Under the pieces are notes generated by a model. That model was given only the letters and a program-made list of their open reading frames with translations. It was not told where the DNA came from and did not search any database. Positions 52,523 through 62,342 of a stretch of 64,000 nucleotides of DNA are shown piece by piece. The translations under genes and the position numbers were made by a program. This DNA is from Halovivax gelatinilyticus (GTDB lineage: Archaea > Halobacteriota > Halobacteria > Halobacteriales > Natrialbaceae). The DNA lies in the NCBI RefSeq assembly GCF_024300625.1, contig NZ_CP101322.1:509992-573991 (forward strand). The letters run 5' to 3'. Positions within the stretch are counted from its first letter, which is position 1, and every line of letters starts with the position of its first letter.

Positions 52523-53035
52523 ATGGACGTCACCGACGCGATCGAAACGCGGATCGAACTCAGGGAGTTCGCCGACGAGGCCGTCGACGACGGGACGAAG
52601 CGGGCGATTCTCGAGGCGGGACGACTCGCCCCGAGCGGCAAGAACACCCAGCACTGGCGTTTCGTCCTGATCGACGACGTGGACGATCTCGCGGCCCTGG
52701 CCGAGGAATCGCCGACCGCCGGCTGGGTGGCCGGAGCCGACTTCGCCATCGCCATCTGTACCGACCCTCGGCGCTCGTTCAACGAGATCGACGCCGGCCG
52801 CGCGGCGACGCACATGCAACTGGTCGCCTGGGAACGCAACATCGGCTCGTGTCTGTTCACGGGCGATCGGCCCCCGATTCGGCAGCTACTCGAGGTCCCC
52901 GACGAGAGCGACCTCACCGCGTTTCTCGGCTTCGGCCATCCGATCCGCGAGATTCGCGGGGAGAAAGACCGCGAGCCGCTGGACGCGGTGGCGTTTCACG
53001 GGACCGTCGGTCGACAGCTCGAGCTCGACGGCTGA
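52523..53035 (+). CDS. Nitroreductase-family flavoprotein
   Basis: This 170-residue protein has the nitroreductase FMN motif LEAGRLAPSGKNTQHWRFVLI near its N-terminus, and FLGFGHPIREIRGEKDREPL at its C-terminus. Members reduce nitro compounds, quinones or flavins using NAD(P)H with FMN as cofactor. It follows the hydrolase on the same strand by 66 bases. Physiological substrate unknown. Confidence 0.87.
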   Translation: MDVTDAIETRIELREFADEAVDDGTKRAILEAGRLAPSGKNTQHWRFVLIDDVDDLAALAEESPTAGWVAGADFAIAICTDPRRSFNEIDAGRAATHMQLVAWERNIGSCLFTGDRPPIRQLLEVPDESDLTAFLGFGHPIREIRGEKDREPLDAVAFHGTVGRQLELDG

Positions 53036-53039
53036 GCCC

Positions 53040-53711
53040 TCAGAACAGCCGGACGGTCGGGCCGCTCGCCGTAACCTCGTCTTTGAACGCCTCGGCGTCG
53101 GTTTCGATGGCCTCGAACGTATCGTAGTGGACCGGCAACACGAGATCGGGATCGATCCGCTCGACGAGCGAGGCGGCTTCGTGGCGATCCATGGTGTAGT
53201 GACCGCCGATCGGCGGGAGCAGGACGTCCGCGGAGACGGATTCGTGTTCGTCGAGAACGTCCGAATCGCCGACGTAGTACGCGGTCACGTCGCCAATGGA
53301 GAGGACTACTCCGATCCCGTCACCCTCGGCGTGGAACGGCTCGCCGTCGTCGTCGACGTGGTCGCCGTCCGATCGGTTGTACGCGGCCACGGCGCGAACC
53401 TCGATACCGGAGACGGCGAGTTCCCCGCCGACCGACACCGACCGGACCGACGCGTCGCCGTCGAGGTCGTCGGTGTCGACGCCCTCGAAGACGACCACCG
53501 CGGTGTCGTCGGCCGAAACTGCAGCGATCGCGTCGGGATCGTAGTGATCGAAGTCGTCGTGAGTCACGAACACCAGGTCGGCGTCGTGGGGTTCGCCGTC
53601 TATGACTTCTTCCCACGGATCGACGTAGACGATCCGGCCGTCCGGCGTTTCGATCCGGACGCTCGCGTGGCCCAGTCGCTCGAACGTGACCGCTTCGTAT
53701 TCGACGCTCAT
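53040..53711 (-). CDS. MBL-fold metal-dependent hydrolase (UlaG-like)
   Basis: This 223-residue beta-lactamase-fold protein has FERLGHASVRIETPDG and VFVTHDDFDHYDPDAI in place of the classical HxHxDH, so one metal ligand is altered. DSDVLDEH, then GGHYTMDRHEAA and VLPVHYDTFEAI supply the later metal-binding His/Asp. It resembles the UlaG/YtkL-type family. The reaction may be hydrolysis of a lactone, phosphoester or nucleotide. The gene is convergent with the nitroreductase gene with a 4-base gap. Confidence 0.85.
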   Translation of the reverse strand: MSVEYEAVTFERLGHASVRIETPDGRIVYVDPWEEVIDGEPHDADLVFVTHDDFDHYDPDAIAAVSADDTAVVVFEGVDTDDLDGDASVRSVSVGGELAVSGIEVRAVAAYNRSDGDHVDDDGEPFHAEGDGIGVVLSIGDVTAYYVGDSDVLDEHESVSADVLLPPIGGHYTMDRHEAASLVERIDPDLVLPVHYDTFEAIETDAEAFKDEVTASGPTVRLF

Positions 53712-53801
53712 ACGCCCCGTCCACCGACGGGGAACTTAAATCCTGTTCGACTGGTGTGACGAGACGGTTCTGGTCGAGGTGAACGGAGAACGAACTGGTG
53801 G

Positions 53802-54431
53802 TCACGACTCGGTATCGAGGTAGGCAATCGCTTCGGCGTCGGTCACCTGTCCGAAATCGCGGTAGAACTGACCCACGGCGCGGAAGTGAGACGGGGTCTC
53901 GAGGGCGATCACCGCGTCGGCTTCGGCCTCGAGCTGAGCGAGCGACGTCGGCGAGCCGACGGGGACGGCGAGGACGACGCGCTCTGCGCCGGCGTCTCGA
54001 ACCTGCCGGAGACACGCGATCGCGGTCGCCCCGGTCGCGACGCCGTCGTCGACCACCACGACCGTCCGTCCAGCGAGTTCGGGCAGTCGCCCGTCATCCC
54101 GGTACTGCATCGCTTTCTGATACGCTGCGTCCGCTTCGACTTCCCGCTGGCGCTCGACGTACTCCGAAGAGACGCCGAGTTCATCGACGAAATCGTCGTT
54201 GAGCCAGAGGCTGCCGTCGCTGGCTGCGGCGCCGATCGCCAGCTCCGGATTGCCCGGCGCACCCAGTTTCGAGGCAACCACGACGTCGAGCGGCGCGTCG
54301 AGGGCGTCCGCGACCGGCCGGGCGACCGGGAGCGCCCCGCGCGGAATGCCGAGGACGATATCGGCGTCGACGCCCTCGGCCGCCAACCGCTCGCCCAGCC
54401 GGGTTCCGGCCTCGGTTCGATCGTCGAACAT
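53802..54431 (-). CDS. Phosphoribosyltransferase-family protein
   Basis: The 209-residue protein starts MFDDRTEAGTRLGERL and has GIPRGALPVARPVADAL plus the PRPP-binding motif VVVVDDGVATGATA. This is the type I PRTase pattern in the small orphan class found beside dienelactone hydrolases in bacteria. The last region has no hood-domain hint of substrate. It should bind PRPP and a base or other acceptor. ATG 54431 is preferred to a long upstream frame that is Arg-rich. Confidence 0.86.
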   Translation of the reverse strand: MFDDRTEAGTRLGERLAAEGVDADIVLGIPRGALPVARPVADALDAPLDVVVASKLGAPGNPELAIGAAASDGSLWLNDDFVDELGVSSEYVERQREVEADAAYQKAMQYRDDGRLPELAGRTVVVVDDGVATGATAIACLRQVRDAGAERVVLAVPVGSPTSLAQLEAEADAVIALETPSHFRAVGQFYRDFGQVTDAEAIAYLDTES

Positions 54432-54525
54432 GGTCGCTAGGTGTAAGCCTGACGAGCGTTTGGGCCTGTCGCCTGCGAGTGACGAACGCGGTGCGGGCAC
54501 GGTTCGGTCCGCTAGCTTCCGACCG

Positions 54526-55488
54526 TCACTCGAACGACGAAAGCACGTCTTCGGCGAACGCGTCGACGAACGCGGCCTGGTTGGTGTTGACGTTGTGGAG
54601 GTAGACCCGGTCGGCGATCTCGCGGTCGCGCTCGATCCACTCGACGTGGTCGTCGAGATCGGCGGAGACGCGGACGTTCTCCTCGACGTGTTCTTCGTGG
54701 ATCTCCGCGCCGAGTTCGTCGAACTCCTCGGGCGTCCGTAGCTGCTGGGTGACCGGACCCGGCACGCAGTTTGTTCGCCACTGGTCCGTGGCACCCATCA
54801 GGGCCGCGTCGTCGTCTTCGTCCCACGAGAGCTGCGTCTTCAGGTAGACGTCCTTCGCGGGAGCGTGCTCGCGGTAGGCCTCGACGCGGGCCGCGTCCGC
54901 CTCGTGATCGGGCGTTCCGAGCGTGATCATCCCGTCGACCCAGTCGGCCCGACCGAGCCAGCTCGCCGTCTCCTCGGAGAGGGCGGCCCCGACGACCGGA
55001 GGCGGTGAGTCTGGCCGCGTCCACAGCGTCGCGCGCTCGACCGTCACGTGGCCGTGATGGGTCACCTCCTCGCCGTCCCAGAGTCGCTGCATTATCTCCG
55101 TCGACTCGGCGAGGCGCTCGTTTCGCTGTTCCTTGACCGGCCAGTCGGTTCCCGTGATTCCCTCGTTCAACAGCTGGCCGCTCCCGACGGCGAACCAGAG
55201 GCGCTCGGGAAACATCTCGCGGAGCGTCGCGGCCGCCTGCGCGATGATCGCCGGGTGGTACCGGTATCCGGGCGCGTTGACCGTCCCGTAGGTCATCGAG
55301 GTGTTCGCCATCGCCGCACCCAGCCAGGACCAGACGTGGCCGGACTCGCCCTGGCGCTCGCTCCAGGGATGGAAGTGATCGGATGCGAGCACGTGCTCGA
55401 ACCCGCGCTCGTCGGCGCGCTCGACCAGGGCGAGGAGCTCGCTCGGTGGGAACTGCTCGTGGGAAGCGTGGTAGCCGAGATCGGTCAT
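54526..55488 (-). CDS. F420-dependent LLM-class oxidoreductase (TIGR03557-like)
   Basis: This 320-residue luciferase-like TIM barrel starts MTDLGYHASHEQFPPSELL. It contains VLASDHFHPWSERQGESGHVWSWLGA and RLWFAVGSGQLLNEGITG, as in F420-dependent glucose-6-phosphate dehydrogenase-like enzymes. F420 is a normal cofactor in haloarchaea. The likely role is hydride transfer between F420 and a sugar phosphate or other alcohol; not proven. ATG 55488 is chosen because it gives the usual N-terminus. Confidence 0.9.
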   Translation of the reverse strand: MTDLGYHASHEQFPPSELLALVERADERGFEHVLASDHFHPWSERQGESGHVWSWLGAAMANTSMTYGTVNAPGYRYHPAIIAQAAATLREMFPERLWFAVGSGQLLNEGITGTDWPVKEQRNERLAESTEIMQRLWDGEEVTHHGHVTVERATLWTRPDSPPPVVGAALSEETASWLGRADWVDGMITLGTPDHEADAARVEAYREHAPAKDVYLKTQLSWDEDDDAALMGATDQWRTNCVPGPVTQQLRTPEEFDELGAEIHEEHVEENVRVSADLDDHVEWIERDREIADRVYLHNVNTNQAAFVDAFAEDVLSSFE

Positions 55489-55720
55489 CGGCGCCCTCCG
55501 GGTGACTGCTCGTAAGCGTACGGTCGTTCGGGACTCACGCTCGCGTGCTCGACGACCGGAACCGTAATTCACCGGGCTGGGTGTGCATGGTCGGCAGATG
55601 GCGGCCACTCCCTCGCCAGTTGCGAGACGCTACGATCAGGATCGGGCGACCATCCGTCCGTTCGATACGGACGTTTTTGTCCGTCGGCGTGGTACGTCTC
55701 CCGATTCACCGACCGCTCAC

Positions 55721-57730
55721 ATGACCACCGAGTACCTACCCATCGACGCCTACGGTGCGATCGGCAACGACAATCGCTGCGCGCTCGTCGGCCGGAACGG
55801 CTCCGTCGACTGGTGTCCGTTCCCACACGTCGAGTCGCCGAGCGTCTTCACCGCGATCCTAGATTCCGACGAGGGCGGACGGTTTCGTATCGAACCGACC
55901 GACGAGTACGACGCCGAGCAGTCCTACGTCGACGGGACGAACGTCCTGCGAACGAGGTTCGAGACCGACGCCGGAACGGCCGTCGTCACCGACTTCATGC
56001 CCGTCAGGGAGGGCGAAGCGCCGGACGAACGGTTCCAGCAGTCGCTCTACCGAAAGGTCGAGGTCCTAGAGGGAAGCGTCGAACTGGGCGTCGAGTTCGC
56101 GCCTCGCTTCGACTACGGCCGCGCCGAGACGACGCTCGAACGCACCGACGAGGGCGACCTGCTCGCGCGAGCTGGCGACGGCCACCTCGCAGACGGCGAC
56201 ACCGACGACCGCGCGCCAGCGGGCGGGAACGAGCAACCCGACGGAGCTCAGGACAGTGAACCCGCCGACGTGGCGGCTGAGGATCTCGACCGCGAGAGTG
56301 ACGTGCTCTACCTCCACGGCGTCGACCTCGATCGCGTCGACGAAGCGGACGCAACGGCGACGAAGACGGTCACGATGGACGCGGGCGCCGTCCGCTGGTT
56401 CTGCTGTCAGTACGGCGCGCCCGATCACCGCTCGACCGACGACTACCAGACCATCCTCGAAGAGACGATCGACTACTGGCGTACCTGGCTCGAGGGCTGC
56501 AGAGAGGGCGGCGCAGACCTGCTCTCGTTCGAAGACGAGTGGCAGGAGGGACTCACCCGCTCCGCGCTCGTTCTCAAGCTCCTGATTCACGAGGAGACCG
56601 GCGCCATCCCGGCAGCCCCGACCACCTCGCTTCCCGAGGAACTGGGCGGCGAGCTAAACTGGGACTACCGGTACAACTGGATACGGGACGCGAAGTTTAC
56701 CGTCCAGGCGCTGTACATGGTCGGCCAGGAGCGCGAAGCCCGGAAGTATTTCGAGTGGTTTCGCGACATCGGTCACGAAGATCCGGCGGAGATCCAGCCG
56801 CTGTACGACCTCCACGGCGGCACCGACATCGACGAGGAGATCCTCGACCACCTCTCGGGCTACCGCGACTCCACGCCCGTCCGGATCGGTAACGCCGCCG
56901 CCGGGCAGAAGCAACTCGACATCTACGGGACGATCGTTCAGGGCATCTACGAGACGGTTCGCTACGAGGACGGGCTCACCGACGAGGACTGGGACTCGGT
57001 GCGCGCGCTCGCCGATCACGTCTGCGACCACTGGGACGAGAAGGGCGAGAGTATCTGGGAGTTTCGCGACCTCCACGAGCACTTCGTCCACTCGAAACTG
57101 CTCTGCTGGGTCGCCCTCGACCGGGCGCTCCGACTGGCCGAGGAGTACGATCGCGACGGGCCGTTCGATCGATGGGAGGGAGAACGAGCCGAGATCCGCG
57201 AGGCGATCGAGACGCGCGGGTACGACGAGGAGGAAGGGACGTTCCGACAGTTCTTCGGCGCCGACGAGGCGCTCGACGCGACGGCGCTGCTCATCCCGCT
57301 CTACGACTTCCTGCCCGCAGACGACGAGCGAGTGCTGGGAACGATCGACGCGGTCATCGACGAGCTGACCACCGACGACGGGCTGGTCGTCCGCTTCGCG
57401 AACAGCCCCGCTCGCCCCCGCGAATCCGGCGGGTTCGTCCTCTGTGGGTGCTGGCTGATCGACGCGCTCGTACTCGCTGGACGGGTCGAGGAGGCGCGCG
57501 AGTACTTCGACGCCCTACTCGAGTACGCCTCGCCGCTCGGCCTCTACTCGGAGATGATCCACACCGACGACGGATCCCATCTCGGAAACTACCCGCAGGC
57601 GTTCAGTCACATCGGGATCATAAACAGTGCGATCTACCTCGCGAGCGAGGACGAAGCGATCCGCGACGTCCTCCCCGACGACCTGGAAGCCGGCGACGTC
57701 GCCCCGCTGTTCAGACAACACGACGGGTAG
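55721..57730 (+). CDS. Glycoside hydrolase family 15 (glucoamylase/trehalase-like)
   Basis: The 669-residue protein begins with the GH15 N-terminal beta-sandwich domain (IDAYGAIGNDNRCALVGRNGSVDW). An (alpha/alpha)6 barrel follows, with the family signature LNWDYRYNWIRDAKFT and the acid Glu in EIQPLYDLHGG. The late region has GGFVLCGCWLIDALVLAGR and HIGIINSAIYLA. GH15 enzymes hydrolyse glucose from starch, dextrin or trehalose. No signal peptide is seen, so it probably acts inside the cell. An acidic Gln/Asp-rich insertion lies around residues 150-190. It lies head-to-head with the oxidoreductase gene. Confidence 0.92.
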   Translation: MTTEYLPIDAYGAIGNDNRCALVGRNGSVDWCPFPHVESPSVFTAILDSDEGGRFRIEPTDEYDAEQSYVDGTNVLRTRFETDAGTAVVTDFMPVREGEAPDERFQQSLYRKVEVLEGSVELGVEFAPRFDYGRAETTLERTDEGDLLARAGDGHLADGDTDDRAPAGGNEQPDGAQDSEPADVAAEDLDRESDVLYLHGVDLDRVDEADATATKTVTMDAGAVRWFCCQYGAPDHRSTDDYQTILEETIDYWRTWLEGCREGGADLLSFEDEWQEGLTRSALVLKLLIHEETGAIPAAPTTSLPEELGGELNWDYRYNWIRDAKFTVQALYMVGQEREARKYFEWFRDIGHEDPAEIQPLYDLHGGTDIDEEILDHLSGYRDSTPVRIGNAAAGQKQLDIYGTIVQGIYETVRYEDGLTDEDWDSVRALADHVCDHWDEKGESIWEFRDLHEHFVHSKLLCWVALDRALRLAEEYDRDGPFDRWEGERAEIREAIETRGYDEEEGTFRQFFGADEALDATALLIPLYDFLPADDERVLGTIDAVIDELTTDDGLVVRFANSPARPRESGGFVLCGCWLIDALVLAGRVEEAREYFDALLEYASPLGLYSEMIHTDDGSHLGNYPQAFSHIGIINSAIYLASEDEAIRDVLPDDLEAGDVAPLFRQHDG

Positions 57731-57773
57731 GAAAACCGGCGGCCCGAGTCGGTCTCGCCGATTCGTTCGCCGC

Positions 57774-60059
57774 TCAGGCCGGTACCGATTTCGGATCACG
57801 ATCCCAGTGTCGATGGGCGGCGATGGCGTCGACGAACGCCTCGACGAACGCGTCGAGGTCGTCGTTGCGACAGGTTACGACGCCGGCATCGGCGACGAGT
57901 TCGCCATCGCCGGCGATTTCCGTGTCCGGCAGGTCGACGTCCTCGAACAGGGTCGTTCCCTCGCCCAGGGCGGCGATCGGCTTGTAGTGCTTGAACGCCT
58001 CGGCGACGAAGTGTTTGGGATCTCCCTGCTGGCGCATGGCGTCGACGCTCTCGCGCCCGCCGGGAACGACGATCGCGTCGAACGCGACCGAGGCCGCCGC
58101 GACGTGGTGCTGGTCGGGTTCGGCGGTCTCGCCGTCTGTCCCCGATTTCTCGCCGAGGAGTTTCGAGATAACCTTGACCCGGGCGCCCTCGTCCTCCAGG
58201 GCCGACCGGAGCGTCGAGACGTGGTCGTCGTCGAACCCGTCGTCGACCAGCATCGCGATCTTTCGGGTCTCGATCGTGTCCGGCGTCCGGTTTTCCATGC
58301 TGAGCGAGGGATCCTCCCTGTCGTGGTCCGGCAGGTCGTCGCCCGGTTGCTCCGGCGGTTCGACGCCGATTCCTTCGGCGACGCGTTTTGCGAACTCGTG
58401 GTCGACGTTGTTGAAGAGATCGTGGACCATCCGTTCGCGAATCTCCATCCGGTCGACCTTGCCGAGTTCGAAGTGGGCGGCGTCGACGATGTTCCGTTTT
58501 TCGGGCTCGGACGCGCTGTTCCAGAACAGCCGCGCCTGCGTGAAGTGGTCCTCGAAGCTGTCGCTTCGGTTTCTGATTTTCTCCCCGGAGATCTTTTCCG
58601 CGAAGTGTTCGTAGCCCCCTTCCGCTTCGGGGACCTCTCGCGGGTCGTCGTCGCCGATCGAGTTCGGTTTGTACGATACCTTCCCCTGATTGATCTCCTG
58701 GCGCATGAAGCCCGCACGCTGATTGTTGTGCCGCTCGGCGAGCGGGCGGTTGATCGGAATCTCGTCCCAGTTGGCGCTGTTGAAGCGGTTGAGCTGGGTG
58801 TCCTGGTACGAGAAGAGCCGACCCTGCAGCAGCGGATCGTTCGAGAAGTCGATTCCGGGGACGACGTTTCCGGGGTGAAACGCGACCTGTTCGACCTCGG
58901 CGAAGAAGTTGTCGGGCGTCTCGTTCAACACCATCTTTCCGATCGGTCGTACCGGAACCTCCGTCTCGGGAACGATCTTGGTCGGGTCGAGCACGTCGAA
59001 GTCAAAGGCCTCGGCCTGCTCCTCGTCGAAGAGCTGGATCCCGAGTTCCCACTCCGGTTCGTAGCCTTCCTCGATGACGTCGTACAGGCCCTTCCGGTTG
59101 AAATCTGAACTCTTGCCCCAGAGCTTCGTCGTCTCGTCCCAGACGAGCTGGTGGGTGCCGAGTTTCGGCGTCCAGTGGAACTTGACGAACACCGACTCGC
59201 CGTCGGCGTTGACCAGCCGGAACGTGTGGACGCCGAATCCCTGCATCATCCGGTAGGCCCGCGGGAGGGCGCGACCGGAGAGCACCCACATGATCATGTG
59301 CGTGATTTCGGGCTTGAGCGAGGCGAAGTCCCAGAACGTGTCGTGGGCCGCAGAGGCTTGCGGGATTCCGTCGTCGGGTTCGGGTTTGATCGCGTGGACC
59401 AGATCCGGGAACTCCATCGCGTCCTGGATAAAGAAAGGCGGCATATTGTTTCCGACGAGATCCCAGTTTCCCTCCTCGGTGTAGAACTTCGTCGCGAAAC
59501 CGCGGACGTCCCGGACGGTGTCTGAGGACCCCCGGGAGCCGACGACCGTCGAAAAGCGGACGAACACGGGCGTCTTCTGGTCGGCATTGGTCAGCACCGT
59601 CGCCTTCGTCACCTCCTCGAGATCGTCGTACTCGTCGCCGAGATCGGGATCCTCGTAGGGCTGGAAGTAACCGTGGGCGCCCGTCCCGCGGGCGTGGACG
59701 ACCCGTTCCGGGATCGACTCGTGGTCGAACTGGGTCATCTTCTCCCGGAAGTGAAAGTCCTCCATGATCGTCGGACCATGCTCGCCCGCCTTCAGGGAGT
59801 CGTCCGTGTCGCTGATCTTGACGCCGTGATCGCTCGTCAACTGCTCGCCCTCCGGGTTCTCGCGAACCTCGTCGAGCTGGTCGCGCTTGCTCCGGTCGTC
59901 GACATCCTCACCGTGGCCCGTTCCCTCCCGGCCGTCGTCGGTGACCGGTTCGTCCTCGAGGTCGGGTTCGTCGTCGTGAGCGAGGTCGTCAATCGGTTCG
60001 TTGTCGTGAGAGTCGGTCGATTCGTCGTCGTGAGCGTCGTCTGGTGTGTGCGGTGTCAT
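57774..60059 (-). CDS. katE: Large-subunit heme catalase (HPII/KatE type) with DJ-1/PfpI-like C-terminal domain
   Basis: This 761-residue protein has a very acidic N-terminal extension (about 1-60). The catalase core carries the distal His in [11 protein letters not shown], the [19 protein letters not shown] motif, the Asn in GNNMPPFF, and the proximal heme Tyr in RLFSYQDTQ. From about 590 a flavodoxin-like DJ-1/PfpI domain follows ([14 protein letters not shown], then [13 protein letters not shown]), as in E. coli KatE. It converts hydrogen peroxide to water and oxygen. All key residues are present. It converges with the GH15 gene. Confidence 0.94.
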   Translation of the reverse strand: MTPHTPDDAHDDESTDSHDNEPIDDLAHDDEPDLEDEPVTDDGREGTGHGEDVDDRSKRDQLDEVRENPEGEQLTSDHGVKISDTDDSLKAGEHGPTIMEDFHFREKMTQFDHESIPERVVHARGTGAHGYFQPYEDPDLGDEYDDLEEVTKATVLTNADQKTPVFVRFSTVVGSRGSSDTVRDVRGFATKFYTEEGNWDLVGNNMPPFFIQDAMEFPDLVHAIKPEPDDGIPQASAAHDTFWDFASLKPEITHMIMWVLSGRALPRAYRMMQGFGVHTFRLVNADGESVFVKFHWTPKLGTHQLVWDETTKLWGKSSDFNRKGLYDVIEEGYEPEWELGIQLFDEEQAEAFDFDVLDPTKIVPETEVPVRPIGKMVLNETPDNFFAEVEQVAFHPGNVVPGIDFSNDPLLQGRLFSYQDTQLNRFNSANWDEIPINRPLAERHNNQRAGFMRQEINQGKVSYKPNSIGDDDPREVPEAEGGYEHFAEKISGEKIRNRSDSFEDHFTQARLFWNSASEPEKRNIVDAAHFELGKVDRMEIRERMVHDLFNNVDHEFAKRVAEGIGVEPPEQPGDDLPDHDREDPSLSMENRTPDTIETRKIAMLVDDGFDDDHVSTLRSALEDEGARVKVISKLLGEKSGTDGETAEPDQHHVAAASVAFDAIVVPGGRESVDAMRQQGDPKHFVAEAFKHYKPIAALGEGTTLFEDVDLPDTEIAGDGELVADAGVVTCRNDDLDAFVEAFVDAIAAHRHWDRDPKSVPA

Positions 60060-60667
60060 GGCTAGTTCTGGTCGAGGTGGATTCGGTGATGTTGCGATGC
60101 AGCCGAGACTGCGTCGACGGTCACGGGACTCGCTTCCACGAACGATGGGGTAAAACTGCCACCCCGTCGAGCCCCCGACCGTTCAGGCTTGCGAGTTGGT
60201 TTGTGACGCCACGGATCTTGTGACAAATGTGAAACGTTGTTTCGATCCGGACGCGATATCGCCGAGAAGGGGGTTGATTTCGATGTTCGAACATCACCCC
60301 CTCAAATTGACACTATTCGTTCGTTCGTCGGTTCCTCCGGACGGTCACGTCGATCGGACTACCCACCGTCGAGTGCAACCGTTCGTTGGCGCGTGTAGCC
60401 TCAGCAAAACCCGTTCAATTCGACACCAGTTTCGTCACAACGATCGCTGAAGCGCCATCCAGGTCGATCGATTTCGACGGATCGCCGTCGGGAGTCGTGA
60501 TGGCCGCTCGCCCCGACGAGCGTAATGGTGTGTTTCTAGGGACGCCGGACACTCGTGGCCTTCTGAGAGAATTTGGGTGCCAACACGTCACACACAAAAT
60601 GGCCCCTTGCCCCGTGAAATCGTTGGCCCGCTTTAACCGGGTCGCCGTCCAGCCAACACGTCGAGGC
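60060..60667. promoter_or_regulatory. Divergent intergenic region between catalase and acidic repeat protein
   Basis: This 608-base spacer holds no supported gene. It contains a perfect 14-base palindrome GATGTTCGAACATC at 60282-60295 and CTTTAACC (60631-60638) about 30 bases before ATG 60668, a plausible TATA box for the acidic protein. The palindrome could be an operator for either divergent gene. Confidence 0.45.
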
Positions 60668-62158
60668 ATGAGCGACAACAAACTGATAGCCGTAACACTA
60701 GCCGTGATAATGCTGTGTTCGGGCTTCGCCGCGGTCGGCGCGGCCGCCCCGGGCGCATGGAGCGTAAGCGACGAACACGACGTGGACGAAGACGGAGAAC
60801 TCCACGTTACGATCGATGACGCCACCGTCTTCGTCGTCCACGACGAGGACGACGTCCCGGTGGACGACCCGGACGAGAACGACGTCGATGATGAAGACGC
60901 ACCCGCGGACGACGAAAATGGGGTAGATGACGAGGACACCGTTGACGACGAGGAGAACGGTGTTGACGACGAAGCCCCGGCCGAAGATGAAGACGATGCA
61001 CCGCCGGCTGACGACGATAACGGTGTCGACGATGAAGACACCCCCGCAGACGATGAAAACGGGGTAGATGACGACAACGGCGTTGACGACGAAGACGCAC
61101 CCGCTGACGAGGATGACGACACGCCCGCTGACGACGAACACGACGAGATGGACGATGCCGAGTTCGACCGGTACGACAACGTCCAGCTCGACGTGACCAT
61201 CCAACAGGCCGACATGGTCGACCTCGGCGAGGACCCGATGAACGGGTACGACGACGCTGACGACAACGGCGTCGACGACGAGGACAACGGTGTCGACGAT
61301 GAAGACGCCCCCGCAGACGATGAGAACGGCGTTGACGACGAGGACAACGGCGTCGATGACGACGAAATGATGGACACCCAGCAGGTGTCGATCGATCAGG
61401 CCGTCGTCTTCGTCGTCCTCGACGACGATGACGCGACCGAGAACGGTGACGAACTCGACGACGAGCAGCTCGAACGCGCCACGATCTTCGTCTTCATCGG
61501 CGACGATACCGTCGACGACATGAACGACAACGGTGTCGACGACGAGGAGGCCGGTGTCGATGACGAAGAGAACGGCGTTGACGATGAAGACGCCCCAGCT
61601 GACGACGAAAACGGCGTCGATGATGAGAACGGCGTTGACGACGAGATGGACGACCACGAGGTCACCATCTCCGACGCCACGATCTTCGTCTACACCCAGC
61701 AGTCACTCGACGAACTGATGGATGACGACGTCCATGACGACGAGAACGGGGTAGATGACGAAAACGGCGTTGACGACGAGGACAACGGCGTCGACGATGA
61801 AGACGCCCCAACTGACGACGAAAACGGCGTTGACGACGAAGACGCACCAGCCGAAGAGGATGACGACGCACCGGTAGACGATGACGACGAACACACCGAC
61901 GACGAGTCGATGAGCGTCACCATCGAACAGGCGACGATCTTCGTCTACGAACACGAAGACGTCGACGACGAGCCTGTCGATGACGAAGACGACCACACCG
62001 ACGACGAAGACGCGACAACTGACGACGAAGACGACCACACTGACGACGAGAACGGCGTCGACGATGACGAGAACGGCGTCGGCGATGACGAGGACGTCGG
62101 CGAGGACGACGAGGAGGCTGACGACGCCCAGCCCGCGACGACCCACTGCACCTGCTAA
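60668..62158 (+). CDS. Secreted highly acidic repeat protein (NGVDD repeats with beta cassettes)
   Basis: The 496-residue protein has a Sec-type signal peptide (about 1-28: KLIAVTLAVIMLCSGFAAVGAAA). The mature part is dominated by Asp and Glu. About 18 copies of NGVDD occur within blocks such as DDENGVDDEDAPADDEN. Six short cassettes interrupt the acid blocks, each a strand-like V-T-I-x-x-A-x-I/V-F-V: about residues 45-58, 173-187, 239-252, 268-278, 330-343 and 416-429. It ends THCTC. The spacing D-x-N-G-x-D-D resembles calcium-binding loops, but this is only a resemblance. It has no known family. ATG 60668 is preferred because it precedes the signal peptide and a TATA box. Confidence 0.85.
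   Translation: MSDNKLIAVTLAVIMLCSGFAAVGAAAPGAWSVSDEHDVDEDGELHVTIDDATVFVVHDEDDVPVDDPDENDVDDEDAPADDENGVDDEDTVDDEENGVDDEAPAEDEDDAPPADDDNGVDDEDTPADDENGVDDDNGVDDEDAPADEDDDTPADDEHDEMDDAEFDRYDNVQLDVTIQQADMVDLGEDPMNGYDDADDNGVDDEDNGVDDEDAPADDENGVDDEDNGVDDDEMMDTQQVSIDQAVVFVVLDDDDATENGDELDDEQLERATIFVFIGDDTVDDMNDNGVDDEEAGVDDEENGVDDEDAPADDENGVDDENGVDDEMDDHEVTISDATIFVYTQQSLDELMDDDVHDDENGVDDENGVDDEDNGVDDEDAPTDDENGVDDEDAPAEEDDDAPVDDDDEHTDDESMSVTIEQATIFVYEHEDVDDEPVDDEDDHTDDEDATTDDEDDHTDDENGVDDDENGVGDDEDVGEDDEEADDAQPATTHCTC
60890..62110 (+). repeat. In-frame DNA repeats encoding the NGVDD units
   Basis: The coding DNA holds many degenerate 21- to 45-base repeats of the form GAC-GAC-GAA-AAC-GGC-GTT-GAC, varying at third positions. 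They lie in blocks separated by the beta-cassette coding parts. Variable copy number through slippage or recombination would be expected. Confidence 0.6.
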
Positions 62159-62342
62159 GGGTCGCTGCAGTCGCGGTATTTTTTCGACGGACGACGGATT
62201 CGATAGCGGCGGTACTGGCTCCGTAGGGAGTCGACACCGATCCCGTCGAGAGCGCCAGTGTCACGAACCTCGCGCCCACCATCGCTGTAGGCGCGGAATT
62301 CGCGTCGTCCTTTGACGGTACTCCGCGGTGTATACGGGTTCT

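Noticed and set aside
53802-54794. Extended start for the phosphoribosyltransferase
   Set aside because: The upstream 121 codons overlap the oxidoreductase gene and are Ser/Arg-rich shadow. The family N-terminus begins at 54431.
60890-62110. Possible CRISPR array because of regular short repeats
   Set aside because: The repeats are degenerate, in-frame, of varying spacing and code for NGVDD units. There are no unique spacers.
60415-62146. Long Ser-rich and Val-rich open frames antisense to the acidic protein
   Set aside because: They are mirror images of GAC/GAA repeats (TCGTC and similar) and have implausible, nearly two-letter composition with no start signals.
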